From: an uncultured Bacilli bacterium
GTDB lineage: Bacteria > Bacillota_I > Bacilli_A > RFN20 > CAG-631
DNA: 6,581 bases
Direction: 5' to 3'
NCBI GenBank assembly: GCA_934215405.1
Contig: CAKPZU010000114.1
Coordinates: 1-6,581, forward strand
Position numbers and translations under genes: made by a program. Positions 1 to 5,478 of the stretch are shown piece after piece. The notes below the pieces were generated by a model that saw nothing but the letters and a program-made list of their open reading frames with translations, was not told the origin of the DNA and made no database searches. The stretch's first letter is position 1. Each line of letters starts with the position of its first letter.

Positions 1-1
1 T

Positions 2-772
2 GCAAATTATGTTAATAAGGTGGCATATTCTTTAACTAAAGGCGAAATTCCTGTTATTTATGCTAGAGGAAACCATGAAATAAAAGGTAAATATTCAGAG
101 CAACTATATAAATTTGTTGGTAGTAAAAATCAAAAATTTTATTACAACTTTTATTTTAAGGATGTTTATGGTATTGTTCTTGATATGGGTGAGGATCATG
201 ATGATGATTGGTGGGAATATTATGGCTCTGCTGATTTTGATAGCTATAGAAATGAGCAAGTTGAATTCTTAAAAAATGAAATAGTAAAAAATGAATTTGC
301 ATCATATAAATATCGTTTAGCAGTTTGCCATATTCCGCTTCCATTTATCAATGCTAGACATAATCATATCGAAAGTAAGAAAGCCTTAGTTGAACAATTA
401 AACAAAATGAATATTGATATGATGCTAACAGGACATCAACATGAATTATTTATTTTTGAACCAGGATTAATAGAACCAGAAGTGAACTTGAAATATAATG
501 AAGTTTACGGAGGAAAGAAATATAAAGGCTATTTATTAGATTTTAATTTTCCAACTCTTATGATTTCAAAGCATGGCTATACACAAGTAGATGAAGTTTC
601 AAAGCCAAATCATATGGTAGGTTTACATATTAGTGTTGATTTTAATAATTTAAGGCAAACAGCTATTTATAATAATGTAAAGCATGAAAAAGTAAGCGTT
701 GTTAATCCGTTTTATGAAAAATCATATGGTGATGAAATAGTTATTTCCTTAGTAGATAAAAAATTTAATTAA
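2..772 (+). CDS. Metallophosphoesterase (calcineurin-like), 5'-truncated by the window edge
   Basis: The reading frame is open from base 2, so the GTG at 20 is probably internal and the true start lies upstream. Numbering from that GTG, the visible metal-site motifs of the calcineurin-like superfamily are GNHE (17-20), a histidine in AVCHIPLP (H104) and GHQH (138-141). The earlier D-x-H and G-D blocks must lie before the window. These motifs bind a two-metal centre that hydrolyses phosphate mono- or diesters; the substrate cannot be told from the sequence. About 110 residues follow GHQH, beta-rich in appearance and without a recognised domain. No membrane segment is seen in the visible part. 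The gene ends at a hairpin shared with the converging SDR gene. The family call is firm, the specific function unknown. Confidence 0.87.
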   Translation, partial: ANYVNKVAYSLTKGEIPVIYARGNHEIKGKYSEQLYKFVGSKNQKFYYNFYFKDVYGIVLDMGEDHDDDWWEYYGSADFDSYRNEQVEFLKNEIVKNEFASYKYRLAVCHIPLPFINARHNHIESKKALVEQLNKMNIDMMLTGHQHELFIFEPGLIEPEVNLKYNEVYGGKKYKGYLLDFNFPTLMISKHGYTQVDEVSKPNHMVGLHISVDFNNLRQTAIYNNVKHEKVSVVNPFYEKSYGDEIVISLVDKKFN

Positions 773-776
773 TTTA

Positions 777-810
777 AAAGAGATGCTTGATTAATTTCAA
801 ACATCTCTTT
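777..810. terminator. Bidirectional hairpin terminator between convergent genes
   Basis: Bases 777-790 pair with 797-810 in a 14-bp stem with one C/A mismatch (786/801) and a TTAATT loop. It starts 4 bases after the phosphoesterase stop and lies 2 bases from the SDR stop at 813. On the minus strand it is followed by TTTTAAATTAATT, on the plus strand by the weaker CTTTACC. It therefore best serves the minus-strand operon but probably stops both transcripts. Confidence 0.75.
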
Positions 811-812
811 CT

Positions 813-1460
813 TTACCATATAAAATTAGATTTAGCAGCCTCACCATTATCAATTAATATATCTTGAGCTGTCATTGATTTATTAACGACACAAATAAAA
901 TATGCCCATTTAGCTATTTCTTCAACATCACTCCATTTATTTAATAATGTTTCGTCTAAAACAGCCTTATATAGCTTTTTATCATTTAAAATATGATCGT
1001 TTAAAGAGGTGATTACTCCACCTGGAGAAATAGAGTTTGATGTTGCATTATATTTAGCTATTCTTAAAGCAACATTTTTCATATATGTAACCATTCCTCC
1101 CTTACTAGCAGCATATTCATAAAATTCAGCACCAGTTGAAGCAGAAGCACTAGCTACAAATAAAACAGATTTTATATTATCTTGAAAAGCATATTTTTCG
1201 GTTACCTTTATTGTACCCTTTAAGTTATTATCAATATCATTTTCATTTTGTGTCCCAGCATTATTGATTAAAATATCACAATTAGGAATGCTTGGTAGTT
1301 CATCTTTAAATATATCAACTACAAAATGTTTATAATTTGGATGAGTTATATTTTTAGTATTACGATCTAATCCATAAACTAAAAAACCATTTTTTAAAAA
1401 CTCCTCAGATATAGCTTTTCCTATTCCATTACTACTTCCTGTAATAATTACACTTTTCAT
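813..1460 (-). CDS. Short-chain dehydrogenase/reductase (SDR), probably NAD(H)-dependent
   Basis: This 215-residue protein has the classical SDR layout: cofactor loop TGSSNGIG (7-14), NNAG (66-69), a candidate catalytic serine in VASAS (S104 or S106), and the YAASK active site (Y116, K120), followed by the SPGG block. An Asp (D32) at the end of the second beta strand usually favours NAD(H) over NADP(H). It is somewhat shorter than the usual roughly 250 residues, and the substrate-binding part between NNAG and the serine is compact. The ATG is preceded by AAAGGA, which lies within the last codons of the transporter gene 2 bases upstream, so translation is probably coupled. It shares the transporter's riboswitch-type leader. 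The oxidoreductase class is clear; the substrate is unknown, though a role near queuosine-precursor use is a reasonable inference. Confidence 0.88.
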   Translation of the reverse strand: MKSVIITGSSNGIGKAISEEFLKNGFLVYGLDRNTKNITHPNYKHFVVDIFKDELPSIPNCDILINNAGTQNENDIDNNLKGTIKVTEKYAFQDNIKSVLFVASASASTGAEFYEYAASKGGMVTYMKNVALRIAKYNATSNSISPGGVITSLNDHILNDKKLYKAVLDETLLNKWSDVEEIAKWAYFICVVNKSMTAQDILIDNGEAAKSNFIW

Positions 1461-1462
1461 AT

Positions 1463-2206
1463 TTAATTCCTTTCATTATTTATAAATTCAAAATATTCTT
1501 TTCCAACATTATTTTCTTTCCATTTTTTTGATATTTTATAACCAATTGGTGAGAAAATAACTTCAAATAATAATTCAACAATTGCTCCAGTTAAAGCACA
1601 AACGACACATTGAACAATACTCCAATTAAAGAAGAAATGAGAAACAATTAAAGCAAATGTTAAATTGTCAATAAATTGACCGATGGCTGTTGATATGTAT
1701 GTTCTAATAGAAAATGAAGCAAATGAATCTTTTTTTAAATGCTTTCCAATTAGATGATTTGTAAAGTTATTTACAAGAGATGAAATTAAAAAAGCTACTG
1801 ATGAACCAAATAATACATACCATGTGCCTTTAAAGGTATTATTAATAGCAGTATTGATTACATTTTCACTGCCTTCAACAAATGATTCTCCCCAAACACC
1901 ATCAATAATACCAGCAATCAAAAATACAAGGCATAAGCATAGATTCACAAATATTCCAAAAATAGCTAATTTATTTGCAGCTTTATAGCCAAAATGCCTT
2001 GTTACAATGTCCATTGTTAAAAAAGAAACCCAAGATAATAAAATTCCAGCATCTAGCGCTAAATAATTAGTTGGCATATTGATACTTTTATTAGCTAGTA
2101 AATTCATGGCCACAATTGATACTACAAATAAGCTTACAACAATTGAAGGTATACTTCTCATAAGTATAAAAAATTCTTTAAATTTCGTTTTGAGATTGTT
2201 TTTCAT
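1463..2206 (-). CDS. VUT/YhhQ-family transporter, probable queuosine-precursor uptake
   Basis: This 247-residue integral membrane protein belongs by pattern to the VUT family (COG1738/DUF165), whose E. coli member YhhQ imports queuosine precursors. Supporting stretches are LDAGILLSWVSFLTMDIV near the N-terminus and the conserved RTYISTAIGQFIDN block in the second half, within about six hydrophobic segments. The frame opens further upstream, but the ATG at 2206 is preferred because AAAAGGAG lies 10 bases before it and the upstream codons overlap the leader terminator. The last codons carry the SDR ribosome binding site. The leader contains a candidate preQ1 switch plus attenuator, which independently fits a queuosine-precursor cargo. 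The family assignment is strong, the exact cargo (preQ0, preQ1, queuine or another) is inferred. Confidence 0.85.
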   Translation of the reverse strand: MKNNLKTKFKEFFILMRSIPSIVVSLFVVSIVAMNLLANKSINMPTNYLALDAGILLSWVSFLTMDIVTRHFGYKAANKLAIFGIFVNLCLCLVFLIAGIIDGVWGESFVEGSENVINTAINNTFKGTWYVLFGSSVAFLISSLVNNFTNHLIGKHLKKDSFASFSIRTYISTAIGQFIDNLTFALIVSHFFFNWSIVQCVVCALTGAIVELLFEVIFSPIGYKISKKWKENNVGKEYFEFINNERN

Positions 2207-2228
2207 TATTAATACACTCCTTTTAAAT

Positions 2229-2260
2229 AAAAAAACAGATCCCAAGACAAAGAGGACCTG
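2229..2260 (-). terminator. Leader intrinsic terminator (attenuator) of the transporter-SDR operon
   Basis: On the minus strand CAGGTCC (2260-2254) pairs with GGATCTG (2242-2236) in 7 pairs including one G-U, followed at once by seven Ts (2235-2229). The hairpin sits between the promoter and the transporter ribosome binding site, so it can only act as an attenuator. Its loop and first 3'-arm base are reused by the antiterminator. Confidence 0.78.
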
Positions 2261-2284
2261 ATTATCAGTTATCTTTGTTCCTGG
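2242..2284 (-). promoter_or_regulatory. Antiterminator hairpin of the leader
   Basis: On the minus strand CCAGGAACAAAGA (2284-2272) can pair with TCTTTGTCTTGG (2253-2242): 12 pairs with a single bulged A and one G-U. A small CTGA/TCAG hairpin (2268-2258) sits inside. Forming it removes the terminator loop and the first base of its 3' arm, so the two structures exclude each other. Its 5' end, CCAGG, is also the 3' tail of the candidate aptamer, which gives a direct switching route. Confidence 0.7.
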
Positions 2285-2320
2285 TTTTGTTTATAGACAG
2301 GATGGCAACAACGAACTGTC
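2280..2320 (-). promoter_or_regulatory. Candidate preQ1-I riboswitch aptamer
   Basis: On the minus strand GACAG (2320-2316) pairs with CTGTC (2300-2296) to make a short P1 stem around a 15-base loop ending in ATC. An A-rich tail, TATAAACAAAACCAGG, follows. This is the preQ1-I plan: a short hairpin, a pyrimidine-flanked C just before the 3' stem strand, and an A-rich tail whose end pairs back to the loop. The tail closely resembles the Thermoanaerobacter tengcongensis aptamer tail as I remember it. The loop UUG could pair with tail CAG as P2. The loop is longer than in the best-known examples, so a divergent or different class is possible. Expected action is off when ligand is bound. Confidence 0.55.
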
Positions 2321-2333
2321 TTAATACGTTAAA

Positions 2334-2362
2334 ATGATAAACCATTATTGTTAAAAAATCAA
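2334..2362 (-). promoter_or_regulatory. Sigma-A-type promoter of the transporter-SDR operon
   Basis: On the minus strand TTGATT (2362-2357) is separated by 17 bases from TATCAT (2339-2334). Transcription would start near 2327, shortly before the aptamer P1 stem, giving a leader of about 120 bases. Spacing and -10 match are good, and the position fits the leader exactly. Confidence 0.6.
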
Positions 2363-2389
2363 GAAAAACAATTATTTTTCAATATTTTT

Positions 2390-2398
2390 TGCTATAAT
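2390..2398 (+). promoter_or_regulatory. Extended -10 promoter of the nitroreductase operon
   Basis: TGCTATAAT gives a perfect TATAAT at 2393-2398 with the extended TG element at 2390-2391. No good -35 is seen about 17 bases upstream, as is common for extended -10 promoters. Transcription would start near 2405, which rules out the in-frame ATG at 2397 as a start codon. It is divergent from the transporter promoter, with about 80 bases between the two start sites. Confidence 0.6.
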
Positions 2399-2426
2399 GA
2401 TAATAAGTAATATGAGGAGTAATGAA

Positions 2427-2936
2427 ATGGAATTAGAAGAAGCTCTTTTAAAAAGAAGAAGTATTAGAAAATATAATGCTGATGATATAAGTGATGAAAT
2501 AATAAATAAGCTAATGCATGCAGCTATGAGTGGACCATCTGCTTGTAATAAAAAGCCTTGGGAATTTTATGTTATAAGAAATGAAGAAATTTTAGAAAAG
2601 TTACGTCATTGTAATAGATATTGTAATATTAATGGAAAAATAGCAATTGTTGCTTGTGGCTCATTAAAAAAAGCCTTGCCAAGATTTTTAAGTGATTATT
2701 GGATTGAGGATGTTTCTGCTGCTACTGAAAATATTTTGCTTATGGCAACAAGCTTAAATTTAGGATCTTTATGGTGTGGAATTTATCCACAAGAGGAAGC
2801 TGTTAAAAATGTCCAAGAAGTCTTAAATTTAGATAAGGATATTATTCCTTTAAATATTATTTATATTGGTTATACTGATGAAAAAATAGAAGCACGTGAT
2901 CAATATGATGAAAGCTGTATTCATATAATAAAATAA
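2427..2936 (+). CDS. Small nitroreductase-family FMN oxidoreductase
   Basis: A 169-residue protein with nitroreductase hallmarks: RRSIRKY (10-16) for FMN phosphate contact, SGPSACNKKPWEF (35-47) where the PWEF block flanks the flavin, DVSAATENILL (95-105), GSLWCGIYP (113-121), and a C-terminal IIYIGY strand. Family members use FMN and NAD(P)H to reduce nitro groups, quinones, enones or other acceptors. The length is typical of short single-domain members. The ATG at 2427 is chosen over the in-frame ATG at 2397 because GAGGAG lies 7 bases before it and the upstream ATG overlaps the -10 element. The flavoprotein gene follows after 18 bases, so the two are likely co-transcribed redox partners. 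The physiological substrate is unknown. Confidence 0.88.
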   Translation: MELEEALLKRRSIRKYNADDISDEIINKLMHAAMSGPSACNKKPWEFYVIRNEEILEKLRHCNRYCNINGKIAIVACGSLKKALPRFLSDYWIEDVSAATENILLMATSLNLGSLWCGIYPQEEAVKNVQEVLNLDKDIIPLNIIYIGYTDEKIEARDQYDESCIHIIK

Positions 2937-2954
2937 GAAAAAGGAAGGATAAAT

Positions 2955-3575
2955 ATGAAGGCTTTAATTATAAATGGTTCTCCAAGAGAAAATGGAAACA
3001 CTTGTATTGCAATAGATGAAATGAAAAAGGTATTTGAGGCAAATGATGTAGAATGTGAAATTGTTAGAGTTGGAAATTTAGACATTAGAGGCTGTATAAG
3101 CTGTAATTATTGCTATAAAAATAAAAAATGTGCTTTTAATGATATTGTTAATGAGTTAGCCTTAAAGTTTGAAGAGGCTGATGGCTTAGTTGTTGCTTCT
3201 CCTGTTTATTATGCTTCAGCTAATGGTACATTAATAGCTTTATTAGATAGATTATTTTATTCATCATCCTTTGATAAAAGCTTTAAGGTTGGTGCAAGTG
3301 TAGCAGTTGCAAGACGTGGAGGATGCTCATCAACATTTGATGAATTAAATAAATACTTTACAATTTCAAATATGCCAATAGTTTCAAGCCAATATTGGAA
3401 TAGTGTTCATGGAAGAAGAGTTGGGGAGGCAAGCTTAGATCTTGAAGGCCTTCAAACAATGAGAACGCTAGCAAATAATATGATATTTTTGATGAAATGT
3501 ATTAAGCTTGGTAAGGAAAAATACGGATTACCTGAAAAAGAAATACATGTTTCAACTGATTTTATAAAGCATTAA
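2955..3575 (+). CDS. Iron-sulfur flavoprotein-like NAD(P)H:FMN reductase (flavodoxin fold)
   Basis: A 206-residue flavodoxin-fold protein. GSPRENGNT (8-16) is the FMN phosphate-binding loop. A compact cysteine cluster, C47-x2-C50-x2-C53-x5-C59, matches the iron-sulfur flavoprotein (Isf) pattern and probably holds a 4Fe-4S cluster. ASPVYYASANGTL, some 20 residues further on, is the second flavin loop of this family. Such proteins pass electrons between Fe-S donors, FMN and small acceptors in anaerobes. AAGGAAGG lies 6 bases before the ATG. The gene is 18 bases downstream of the nitroreductase and has no terminator before tRNA-Arg, which starts 10 bases after the stop. The partner and acceptor are unknown; pairing with the nitroreductase is inferred from the operon. 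Confidence 0.87.
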   Translation: MKALIINGSPRENGNTCIAIDEMKKVFEANDVECEIVRVGNLDIRGCISCNYCYKNKKCAFNDIVNELALKFEEADGLVVASPVYYASANGTLIALLDRLFYSSSFDKSFKVGASVAVARRGGCSSTFDELNKYFTISNMPIVSSQYWNSVHGRRVGEASLDLEGLQTMRTLANNMIFLMKCIKLGKEKYGLPEKEIHVSTDFIKH

Positions 3576-3585
3576 TTTGCTTTAT

Positions 3586-3661
3586 GTCTATATAGCTCAG
3601 TGGATAGAGCAATTGTCTCCGAAACAATAGGTCATAGGTTCGACTCCTATTATAGACGCCA
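3586..3661 (+). tRNA. tRNA-Arg (anticodon CCG), CCA encoded
   Basis: A complete cloverleaf: acceptor GTCTATA/TATAGAC (3586-3592 with 3651-3657), D stem GCTC/GAGC (3595-3598, 3607-3610), anticodon stem ATTGT/ACAAT (3612-3616, 3624-3628) around loop CTCCGAA, T stem ATAGG/CCTAT (3634-3638, 3646-3650) around TTCGACT, discriminator G3658 and genomic CCA 3659-3661. Anticodon 3619-3621 is CCG, which reads CGG arginine codons. It begins 10 bases after the flavoprotein stop, so it may be transcribed with that operon and processed out; no strong separate promoter is visible. A type I RM block begins just downstream, as is common where tRNA 3' ends serve as integration sites. Confidence 0.95.
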
Positions 3662-3667
3662 TAATAG
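3647..3667. repeat. Perfect inverted repeat spanning the tRNA 3' end; rest of the gap empty
   Basis: CTATTAT (3647-3653) and ATAATAG (3661-3667) are perfect inverted 7-base arms with a 7-base spacer. The left arm lies in the T stem and acceptor stem and the right arm begins at the final A of CCA. That geometry resembles a tyrosine-recombinase core site, but 7-base arms can also arise by chance in AT-rich DNA. Beyond it, 3668-3730 holds only a short CCC/GGG hairpin (about 3695-3706) and no gene. Confidence 0.4.
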
Positions 3668-3730
3668 TAAAATAGGTCTGATTATTAGATGAACCCCGTA
3701 AGGGATTAAACTAAATCAAGCAATAAGAAA

Positions 3731-3772
3731 ACCTCATCCAAGAGTTAATAGCTCAAGGGTGAGGTATTTTTT
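3731..3772. terminator. Bidirectional terminator between tRNA-Arg and the hsd operon
   Basis: ACCTCA (3731-3736) pairs with TGAGGT (3760-3765). CC/GG and GAG/CTC pairs continue inward past small internal loops. On the plus strand a six-T run follows (3767-3772); on the minus strand TTTTC follows. It would end the nitroreductase-flavoprotein-tRNA transcript on one side and the hsdS-membrane protein transcript on the other. The plus-strand T run overlaps the stop codon of the minus-strand gene. Confidence 0.75.
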
Positions 3773-4094
3773 ATGCATAAGCAACGATGTTACTAATAAT
3801 GCTGATTATAGATATCAAATCTAGGATTGAAGAGATGATTATGTATAGAACTTTTCTTTCTTTAACGCTAAACGCAATGCCGATGGTTGAGCCAATAAAG
3901 ATTATGACACCTACTATAAAATATGCCGATGTGAAGTAGTCACTCAAGGATTGTTCTATGATGGGTTTGAATATCGGTAAGAATCCAACAAATACCTGCC
4001 ATAAAACATCTAAGCCTTGAAATACTGCTGCGAACCCTCCGGCTATGAATAATAATACCAATATTGTTGCAACAGGAATTATTACTTTCTTCAT
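3771..4094 (-). CDS. Small membrane protein of unknown function, coupled to hsdS
   Basis: I do not recognise a family. The 107-residue product is very hydrophobic: segments at about 4-28 (after MKK, possibly a signal anchor), a weaker one at 33-46 rich in W/F/P, 56-77, and 82-105. The only clearly charged loop is KERK at 78-81, between the last two helices; the helix at 82-105 is almost wholly I, S and L. No catalytic motif is visible. The ATG is 7 bases after the hsdS stop, and AAAGGG across the end of hsdS, 10 bases before it, serves as its ribosome binding site. It is therefore the last gene of the hsd operon. It could be an RM-associated accessory, a small anti-phage or toxin-like membrane protein, or an unrelated passenger. 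Confidence 0.7.
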   Translation of the reverse strand: MKKVIIPVATILVLLFIAGGFAAVFQGLDVLWQVFVGFLPIFKPIIEQSLSDYFTSAYFIVGVIIFIGSTIGIAFSVKERKVLYIIISSILDLISIISIISNIVAYA

Positions 4095-4101
4095 GGTTTA
4101 G

Positions 4102-5478
4102 CTACCCTTTACACAATGGAAGTAATTCCTCAATTTTAGCAACAATTCGTTTTTGTTCTTCTAATGGAGGAAGTGGAACTAAGGACTCAAAAACTTTATC
4201 TTTATTCAAGTTGTCGACAGTTGCTCCCGACGCTTTCTTTGAAAATTGTTCATACGCATATGACGATGAAAGCAACAAATACAAATAATCTAAATTAAAA
4301 GCATTACATGAATTACGAAGCAATAACCATCCGTCATGTATACATCCTGTAATTTTTGAAATATATGGTCTTCCAAAGCTCATTGAATTTGTTAATAAAA
4401 AGTCCCCAGGATAAACCCTTCTACTTTTTTGTTCGCCTTCAGGTTTAATTTTTTGCATAGTTGAATATATGTATTTTCCACCTTTATCTACATCGCCAAT
4501 TTTTATCCAATTAATACCATCTTCAGAATCGGTTATATATGATTTAATAGGTCTAGGGGAACCACCTCTCTCAATATCCATAACCCATCCAAGTCTAATC
4601 CATTTATAATTATTTGGTAAGTCAAAAGGAATCTCTTCAGATTTAATATCGTCAAAAACATTTAAATTAAAAGAATTATATAATTCTTCACCTGTACCTT
4701 CTTCAGGTCTTTGCTCTACTAATTTCCCTTGAATGGCGAGTTTTAAAATCTTTGCTTCCATCTTTTCTTGAATAGTTGCAAGTCTTGTTTGCTTTTCATC
4801 AATTTTATCAAGTTCAGCAAAAATTTCGTCTAATTTGTCAACAATACGTTTTTGTTCTTCAAGAGGCGGGATAGGAATAAGCAGGTTTTTAAGCTTCTCT
4901 TTATTTAGCGTTACTCCTTTAACTGCATCAGTTTTTCTGCAATATCTTGTCATGAAACCTATGATGTATTTAAGGTAATCTCTAATGATATTATTCGAAT
5001 CGCCATAAGGATATATAGATATAATAGCCTCGTTGTGTACCGCATCTATTCCCAAAATAGAAACTCTTCCTACCGTTAATTTAAAACTCATAATCAGAGT
5101 TCCCTTTTTGGAAACCATGTCACCAAAATAATTACTTAAGGCAGTTTCAGTAACACATTCTTTGGTTGAAATAATAACTCTCTTATCAGCCATGTCGGAA
5201 ATTGTTATCCAAGGAATGGTGCCTTCCCACCACTCTGCATTCCCTCTTTCTGGAGTCTTGCCAAGTTTAAACGATGCCATTTCTTCTAATCTCATCCATT
5301 CCCAATTATCAGGGATTTCAAATGGTGCATCAAAATATAGATTGTGTTGAATGTGAGTGAATTCAAAACATTTTTTTAAATACTCTTCAACATCTTCCTC
5401 TTCATTTTGAGCTGTTAGTTTACCACAAACGGCTAATTTAATAATATTTTGTTTCAATTCTTCTATATCAATCATCAT
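4102..5478 (-). CDS. hsdS: Type I restriction-modification specificity subunit S
   Basis: This 458-residue protein has the full HsdS plan: an N-terminal conserved helix (about 4-40, LKQNIIKLAVCGKL), target recognition domain 1 (about 50-200, with GKTPERG and IPWITISD), a central conserved region (about 200-265) opening with IPIPPLEEQKRI and repeating the N-terminal helix as EAKILKLAIQGKL, TRD2 (about 270-430, with GGSPRPI and INWIKIGD), and a closing PLPPLEEQKRIVAKIEELL. The two TRDs differ, so a bipartite asymmetric target is expected. S directs M2S methylation and R2M2S restriction. ATG 5478 is chosen: AGAGGG lies 5 bases upstream and it overlaps the hsdM end by 11 bases (ATG 5475 is also possible, as is the upstream GTG 5484 with no room for a ribosome binding site). 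Intact itself, but its hsdM partner is truncated. Confidence 0.93.
   Translation of the reverse strand: MMIDIEELKQNIIKLAVCGKLTAQNEEEDVEEYLKKCFEFTHIQHNLYFDAPFEIPDNWEWMRLEEMASFKLGKTPERGNAEWWEGTIPWITISDMADKRVIISTKECVTETALSNYFGDMVSKKGTLIMSFKLTVGRVSILGIDAVHNEAIISIYPYGDSNNIIRDYLKYIIGFMTRYCRKTDAVKGVTLNKEKLKNLLIPIPPLEEQKRIVDKLDEIFAELDKIDEKQTRLATIQEKMEAKILKLAIQGKLVEQRPEEGTGEELYNSFNLNVFDDIKSEEIPFDLPNNYKWIRLGWVMDIERGGSPRPIKSYITDSEDGINWIKIGDVDKGGKYIYSTMQKIKPEGEQKSRRVYPGDFLLTNSMSFGRPYISKITGCIHDGWLLLRNSCNAFNLDYLYLLLSSSYAYEQFSKKASGATVDNLNKDKVFESLVPLPPLEEQKRIVAKIEELLPLCKG
4140..4161. repeat. Direct repeat copy A inside hsdS (distal conserved region)
   Basis: A 22-base stretch encoding the EEQKRIV part of the C-terminal conserved region. 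It matches 4839-4860 at 21 of 22 bases in the same orientation. It flanks the TRD2 coding region and could support homologous exchange of TRDs. Confidence 0.8.
4839..4860. repeat. Direct repeat copy B inside hsdS (central conserved region)
   Basis: Partner of 4140-4161 with one mismatch, 699 bases apart, encoding the same EEQKRIV stretch in the central conserved region. Both copies preserve the frame, so recombination between them would give a one-TRD HsdS while keeping the reading frame. Confidence 0.8.

Noticed and set aside
2207..2245. N-terminal extension of the transporter from the in-frame start at 2245
   Set aside because: It would overlap the leader terminator, and the ATG at 2206 has a strong ribosome binding site at good spacing.
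2397..2426. In-frame ATG at 2397 as the nitroreductase start
   Set aside because: It overlaps the TATAAT box, so it would not be in the transcript, and the ATG at 2427 has a well-placed GAGGAG.
3690..3715. AACCCCGTAAGGGATTAAAC looks like the end of a type I/III CRISPR repeat
   Set aside because: It occurs once; no second copy or spacer pattern is seen. The short CCC/GGG hairpin explains the look.
4064..5350. Plus-strand open frames inside hsdS and the membrane-protein gene (4064-4288, 5162-5350)
   Set aside because: They lie antisense to well-supported genes, have no convincing ribosome binding site and read as shadow frames.
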